Assembly: GCA_028554755.1 (NCBI GenBank)
Contig: JAPTOF010000001.1
Coordinates: 41,249,501 to 41,313,500, forward strand
From: Cordia subcordata
Lineage: Eukaryota; Streptophyta; Magnoliopsida; Boraginales; Cordiaceae
DNA length: 64,000 nt
Direction of reading: 5' to 3'
The notes under the pieces were generated by a model. It did not search any database. It worked only from the letters and a program-made list of their open reading frames with translations, and was not told where the DNA came from. The position numbers were made by a program, and so were the translations under genes. The stretch's first letter is position 1; every line of letters begins with the position of its first letter. Of this stretch, positions 60,101 to 64,000 are shown one piece after another.

Positions 60101-63100
60101 TGGCCACAACTGCAGCTGAGATAACATGGCTCACATATCTCCTAACAACTCTACATATTCCTGTCAACACTCCTACAATGGCCTGTGATAATGTCTCAAC
60201 TCTTTCCCTAGTAGCCAACCCTGTCTTTCATGCAAGGACTAAACATATTAAGCTGGACTATCATTATATCAGGGAACAAGTGGTGGCCAAAAAGCTGACT
60301 ATTTCCTATCTACCCTCACAGGAACAATTGGCAGACACATTCAGTAAAGCCCTATCAACACAACAGTTTGAATACCTTAGAAGCAAGCGACCACTGATTC
60401 TACACCAAAGATCAGCTTGATGGGGGCTGTTAGAGTAGTAATAGATAGTTAGAAGTTAGTACTGGTAATCGAGTCAAAGTCAACTCATTAAAGGAAGTTA
60501 ACAACTCTTCATTAGCTAGCAGTCAAGCTCTAACTAACTAACTAACTAACTATCATGTAACACTGTGCCTATAAATATATCAGGCATTGTACAAATTCAG
60601 TTAAGCGATGAGAATATCTCTCTCCAAGAAAGCTCTTTATCAGATATCGATTTTGTGCATATGCTCTAAACTTCCTGTTCATACTTAGCCATAAAATGAG
60701 TTTCACGTTCCTAAGGGAGATTCATTCATATCTCCTCATGGCTTAATGAAATTATGAAATGAACTATATGCAGACTTAATGAATATTTTTATCTTTCAGG
60801 TGAATATTTTCCCAAAGTCAGCAACGACTTAGTCTCAGTATGGGAGGATGAGTCAATTACTTTTGATGCTTCAGAAAATGATTTCTTTGCTGGTGGAAGT
60901 GTGAACATTCTTGAATTTTCAAAAGTAAGCTTGAAAAAACATTAAAGAAAATACGTATCTCAAGGTTAGATGTCTCCATGATAACTATGAGAATTGTGTT
61001 ACATACATAGATCATCAGGTAATGAGAACCACAGAAGAAAAGAAATAAAGAAAATTTTCTGAAGATTCACTATGTTCTTCTGTAATATTGCAGCCGCATC
61101 ATGGCTCACTTCTTCAGTATGGACGTCTGTTCAGATATACTCCACATAAAGGGTTTTATGGAAATGATTCGTTCTCCTACACCATATCCGACGTAAATGG
61201 AAATCTTGCTTCTGGTTCTGTGTTTATATCTGTCCTCAGCATCCCACCTCAGTTTGTTTCTGTGCCAAGTAAACTACAAGCAATTGAAGATGTCATTAGT
61301 CCCACATTTGGGTAAGCACCTTGCCGATATTCTATTGGATGAGAAATCTGTCTTAGACTCTTTTCTTTTGGTTGGGGGGTTGAGCAGAGGGTTGCAGATT
61401 GTTGTATTTGTTTTTGTTATAGTGATTCTTTTTTCTTTTTCTTGTTTCTTTCTTTTTTTGGCAGTGGTTTTACAGGATTTGAGATAATCTACTCAGATTT
61501 GGCAGAGAACATTACTGTTACTATTGGTGCACAGTCTGGGACCATCTTTCTGTCTCCTATGCTCATGCAGTTTTGGCAGCCGATGTGGAGTGAATTATCT
61601 GTGAACCAACGTGTTGGAAAGACTAAAGAGTTAACTTTAGTAGGCTGTTTGGAAGTCATCAATTTTGCTCTTCAATCAATCCAATACTTCGGGTAGACTA
61701 CTTTTTGTGCTTATTGCTGTCCACAAATAACATTCTTGTATCCTTTATGTCATCTCTCTCACCCCCACCCCCCCAATTCCTGTCTCTCTCACCCCCCCTC
61801 TCGATCTCCTTTTCTCTCGGCCTCTCCAACTCACACATTTTACCATAAAATAACTGAGGTGTGCCTGTACTTTTGAAGTAACAGTATTAGTTTCCTGTTA
61901 AATGTTTCTTTAGGGGCTTATGTATTTTGTTTTCTTTTTGAATCAGAAATGAGAACTTCAGTGGCACTGATACAATTCGCATTTCCACAATTAATCAAAG
62001 TGGAAAGAATGATTTAGATATTCCAATTTTTGTGGAACCCATTAATGATCCTCCCTCAATAAACGTCCCCACATTCATTATTCTGGATGAAAGGAAGAAG
62101 GAAGTGCCAATTTTTGATAGACAGACAGACAAGTTTGATTTCTCTATTGTTGATCCAGATCTCCATAATTTTCCAGGTATGTAATAATATATTTGGCTGG
62201 CCCCTCAGCAGATCAATACTTTTGGCTGTGCATGATATAAATCTCTGAATGTGACTATGTCAAGACAAAAAACTAAAGCAGATGCAAACATTCTCGTTTC
62301 CTTTCTGATTTGAACTACCTATAAAGACTGTTCTGATATTAGCGCCATCTTCAGGTAATAAGTCTCACTTTTTGGTCATGTTCTCCTTGGAAGTTAGTTC
62401 TGGATTTTTGTCAACAAATCTTCCTGCTAAGCTCGTCAGTACGACTGAAGTGAAGTTGAAGACCAGTTATCAGTGGCAGCCTCTTCAAACATTTGTCACC
62501 ATTTCAGAGCATTTTACTGTTAAAGCAAAAGGAATTAGATTCAAGGGAACAATTAATGAATGTAACAGTATCATGCATCAACTGTTCTTTCATGTAAGTG
62601 TGCACGAACTTATGATTTCAGTTCTTCAGCTTTTGTTCGTCACTATGATCTATATCTGCTTTTCGTGCTTTTATGTGAACCAAAGATTTCTCTAATCTGT
62701 AGTGGGTATTGTGAACAATGGATTACGTCGTTAAGATATTTCTTCATTTCTGTTTTTCTCATTATACTCCAGAGAAAAGATCGACAATTCAATTGGTCGA
62801 ATGACAATATTGTATTTGGTCGTTTCTGACTCTTAAAGTCACACTAGACTGTTTACAATATGCTAAATCAGAAGTCAAACCTATCAAATAGTGCGAATCT
62901 TATAGCCACTAAGCGCATTCTACTCTGCTCATCACCTGTACCTTTGGCCTGAATGGGCTTTTAAGATCATGAAGAATGAACTCATCTTTTGAAGAAGTGG
63001 TGGCCTGTCTATGGTTTCGGTCTGCAACTTGAAGTCCACCAGAGGTTTTGTAGTTGGTTAAGCAGAGACACACGGGAAAAACTTACATATTTTCTTTAAG

Positions 63101-64000
63101 GATATTTGTTATGACCTATAGATTAAAAGCTTTTAAAATAGTCTAGTCTATCTAATGTTGTCATTATACGCTATAGATCCTACATCCTTGATCTAGAAGT
63201 GAAGTTAGATTTGTGATTGTTAGATTTGTGATTGTCTGTCTTCTTATTTTTTTAATTTTCACTAGTTCTCTTTCCTTATGTGTGTTTTCCTCTTATTTTA
63301 CAGGGTGGTGAGCACGGTGCGGTTTTAACTATAACAGTAAATGATATGGGAAATTATGGATGTTATCCAGACTGTGTCGGGATGATGTCAATGTCTCTCT
63401 ATTCTGAGGCTACTGTGAACTTAATAAGAAGACGACCAATGAGTTCATTGGCAGCTCATAGTAAGAAGACAGATAGCAGTTCAATTGTTTTACTTGATCA
63501 AACAACCATGAAAAATTAAATCTACCTAGAGCATATAAACTAATATATTTTCCATCTCTTTTGTCTCATAGCTCTGGGAACAGCAATAGTGCTTGAATCC
63601 CTCGTCGTCTTCTCTCTTGGTATTCTATTTCTATTTTTCATATGCAAATGTGCTATAGTTCTCATTCATGAAACAAGGAGACAACAGGCCCCAAAGATCC
63701 AGGACTCAAAGATTGAAAGTTCTCCTGGGCAACTGGAGCTCTGTAAGGTAAAAAATTCCCGTATTATCTCAGAACTCCTTATTTTGATGCTATTAGCATT
63801 CTTATTAAACACGGTAACTCATTAGATGAGCTAGAATATGATCCTCCCCATGCCCCAGGGAGGGGTTATGACGAACCATTTCTGTGCTTATATGCATCAT
63901 GTAACGCCTTATTGCCTGAAACGGCATGTGTAATGCCTTTTCTGTATATATTTGTAGTCTATCGACTCACCTGAGGAGGTGACTCAGTTTTCCAGGTGCT
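48135..64000 (+). CDS. GEX2: GEX2-like gamete-expressed membrane protein, 3' end beyond the window
   Basis: Sixteen exons so far: 48135-48216, 49316-49642, 50497-50835, 53094-53420, 53665-53871, 53952-54034, 54116-54257, 54976-55284, 60800-60924, 61094-61311, 61465-61692, 61947-62176, 62355-62593, 63304-63460, 63572-63747 and 63958 onward. All GT-AG junctions keep one frame, giving about 1,077 aa without a stop. GEX2 is a sperm-surface protein needed for gamete attachment in Arabidopsis (family knowledge). Residues 1-27 form a signal peptide ([20 protein letters not shown]). Repeated Ig/filamin-like units follow, each ending in an L.F.V.PG-type motif (for example [16 protein letters not shown]) at exon ends in phase 1. 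From about residue 606 the unit with [14 protein letters not shown] looks cadherin-like. One membrane helix lies at about 1009-1034 ([14 protein letters not shown]), then a short cytosolic tail. Introns hold three MITEs, a TRIM array, a SINE and a copia element. Confidence 0.9.
49005..49260. mobile_element. MITE, GTTTGGATTGG-type family (copy H), GEX2 intron 1
   Basis: Left end AGGTCTCGTTTGAATTGGTG, right end AACAATCCAAACAAGCCCCA. The interior is A/T-rich. It ends 55 bp before exon 2. Confidence 0.65.
49745..49988. mobile_element. MITE, same family (copy I), GEX2 intron 2
   Basis: Left end GGGCTTGTTTGGATTAAC, right end AACCAATCCAAATTGGCCC. It has inverted A/T-rich halves and no coding. Confidence 0.75.
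50197..50436. mobile_element. MITE, same family (copy J), GEX2 intron 2
   Basis: Left end GGGCCTGTTTGATTAATTTT, right end AAGCCAATCCAGATGAGTGC. It lies 208 bp after copy I in the same intron and ends 60 bp before exon 3. Confidence 0.7.
51486..52716 (+). mobile_element. TRIM array: several LTRs and mini-internal regions in tandem
   Basis: Three full LTRs of exactly 157 bp (51486-51642, 52061-52217, 52362-52518) all read TG(T)AA(C/T)GCCCC...GTCATTACA. The first two are followed after 2 nt by the primer site TGGTATCAGAGC (51645; second copy TGGCATCAGAGC). Internal regions are only 114 bp (51643-51756) and 144 bp (52218-52361) and end in a polypurine tract, AAGGGGGGGAGT. Truncated LTR pieces lie at 51757-51788, 51949-52060, 52533-52666 and 52669-52716, with extra internal pieces at 51789-51948. 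The whole array is flanked by GAATT (51481-51485 and 52717-52721). Non-coding, in GEX2 intron 3. Open frames over it are chance. Confidence 0.85.
52791..53057 (-). mobile_element. SINE with partly triplicated body, GEX2 intron 3
   Basis: On the minus strand it starts near 53057 with GGATAACTCAAGTGGTTGAA (A-box region) and GGTCCTAGATTCAATCCC (B-box region). A G run, GTTTACC and an A-rich tail (AAAAAGAAAAG) follow. The part from the A-box/B-box spacer to the tail occurs three times in tandem, units of about 75-82 bp (about 52793-52867, 52868-52949, 52950-53050). A 13-bp target duplication with one mismatch bounds it: TACTGGTTAACTT (52778-52790) and TACCGGTTAACTT (53058-53070). It lies 36 bp before exon 4. 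Confidence 0.75.
55612..55817 (+). repeat. 5' LTR of the copia element
   Basis: Begins TGTTAAGAGTAG and ends CCCTTTATCA. Contains TATAAATA-like TGTAAATATATC near 55747, the possible promoter region. Confidence 0.85.
56159..57165 (+). pseudogene. copia gag-like region, broken
   Basis: Readable pieces include [56 protein letters not shown] and [19 protein letters not shown], the usual order of copia gag. Frame shifts near 56260-56350 and 56530 and a stop near 56760 interrupt it. The Arg/Gly-rich stretch near 56880-56950 precedes the degraded zinc-knuckle region. Confidence 0.7.
57166..58460 (+). pseudogene. copia protease and integrase region, broken
   Basis: GAASHVTFD near 57185 marks the protease active-site area, where the usual DSG is DVG. 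Then comes the integrase pre-domain with [10 protein letters not shown] and C...H-type residues (EHCTDCS), the core with [16 protein letters not shown], and [12 protein letters not shown]. The C-terminal part has [19 protein letters not shown] and [17 protein letters not shown] stop at 57703-57705 and a stop plus frame change near 58013 split it. Confidence 0.8.
58830..60420 (+). pseudogene. copia reverse transcriptase and RNase H region, broken
   Basis: [20 protein letters not shown] near 59020, [27 protein letters not shown] and [12 protein letters not shown] (active-site YVDD near 59470) define the reverse transcriptase. [20 protein letters not shown] and [15 protein letters not shown] define RNase H. 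Stops near 58968, 59249 and 59392 and frame changes near 59800 and 59930 interrupt it. The frame ends just before the polypurine tract. Confidence 0.85.
60428..60642 (+). repeat. 3' LTR of the copia element
   Basis: Begins TGTTAGAGTAGT and ends GCTCTTTATCA. It is longer than the 5' LTR mainly because of an expanded ACTA repeat at 60534-60552. Confidence 0.85.

Larger units (their letters stand above)
55612..60642 (+). mobile_element. Ty1/copia LTR retrotransposon, decayed, GEX2 intron 8
   Basis: The 5' LTR (55612-55817, 206 bp) and 3' LTR (60428-60642, 215 bp) both run TGTTA...TTTATCA. A 5-bp duplication, GATAT, sits at 55607-55611 and 60643-60647. The primer site after the 5' LTR is altered (GGTATCATGAG). 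A purine tract, TGATGGGGGC, precedes the 3' LTR. Domain order is gag-like, protease (GAASHVTFD), integrase ([22 protein letters not shown]), reverse transcriptase ([10 protein letters not shown]), RNase H ([20 protein letters not shown]), the copia order. Stops and frame shifts occur in every domain block, so it is not autonomous. The LTRs differ at roughly 10-15% of sites by eye, so the insertion is old. It is in the sense direction of GEX2 and makes intron 8 5,515 bp long. Confidence 0.92.

Noticed and set aside
1..64000. CRISPR arrays, bacterial operons or rRNA genes
   Set aside because: None seen. Repeats are transposon-derived, and genes have spliceosomal introns.

Overview
This is plant nuclear DNA. 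It is AT-rich, its genes are split by GT-AG introns, and it is dense in plant-type transposons (copia LTR element, TRIMs, SINEs, many small MITEs). The four gene families point to a flowering plant, and base composition and repeat style suggest a eudicot. I cannot name the species.

Layout. 1-3,040: a two-exon FCS-like zinc finger (FLZ) gene on the minus strand. 3,040-24,200: a long gene-poor stretch of decayed and foldback elements. It holds a Tourist-like MITE with TTA duplications (6,265), two adjacent GTTTGGATTGG-type MITEs (8,190-8,630), a tRNA-derived SINE with a clear target-site duplication (9,072), a frameshifted F-box/DUF295 (KIB-type) pseudogene (about 15,300-16,550) and a small TRIM (21,795). 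24,216-26,111: a MATE/DTX transporter gene on the minus strand. Its short first exon is separated from the main exon by an intron that contains a MITE. 26,400-41,290: a second gene-poor stretch with MITEs, a LINE-type RNase H remnant, tandem duplications and a nested CACTA-like element. 41,333-46,871: a complete eight-exon gene for the mitochondrial branched-chain 2-oxoacid dehydrogenase E2 subunit, with a G-box palindrome just upstream of its start. 48,135 to beyond 64,000: a sixteen-exon (so far) GEX2-like gene for a sperm-surface membrane protein, on the plus strand and running off the window.

The GEX2 introns are loaded with insertions: three MITEs, a multi-LTR TRIM array bounded by one 5-bp duplication, a partly triplicated SINE, and a complete but decayed Ty1/copia element of about 5.0 kb in intron 8. 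All recognisable GEX2 exons still join in frame, so the host gene appears intact around them.

The four host genes do not form a pathway: one is a signalling adaptor family, one a transporter, one mitochondrial amino-acid catabolism, one gamete adhesion. I found no operon-like or defence-like system. The most unusual structures are the TRIM array, the repeated MITE invasion of introns, and the two TRIM families. Exon boundaries were set by hand from splice motifs, reading-frame continuity and family similarity. All element identities are by eye and were not checked against a database.
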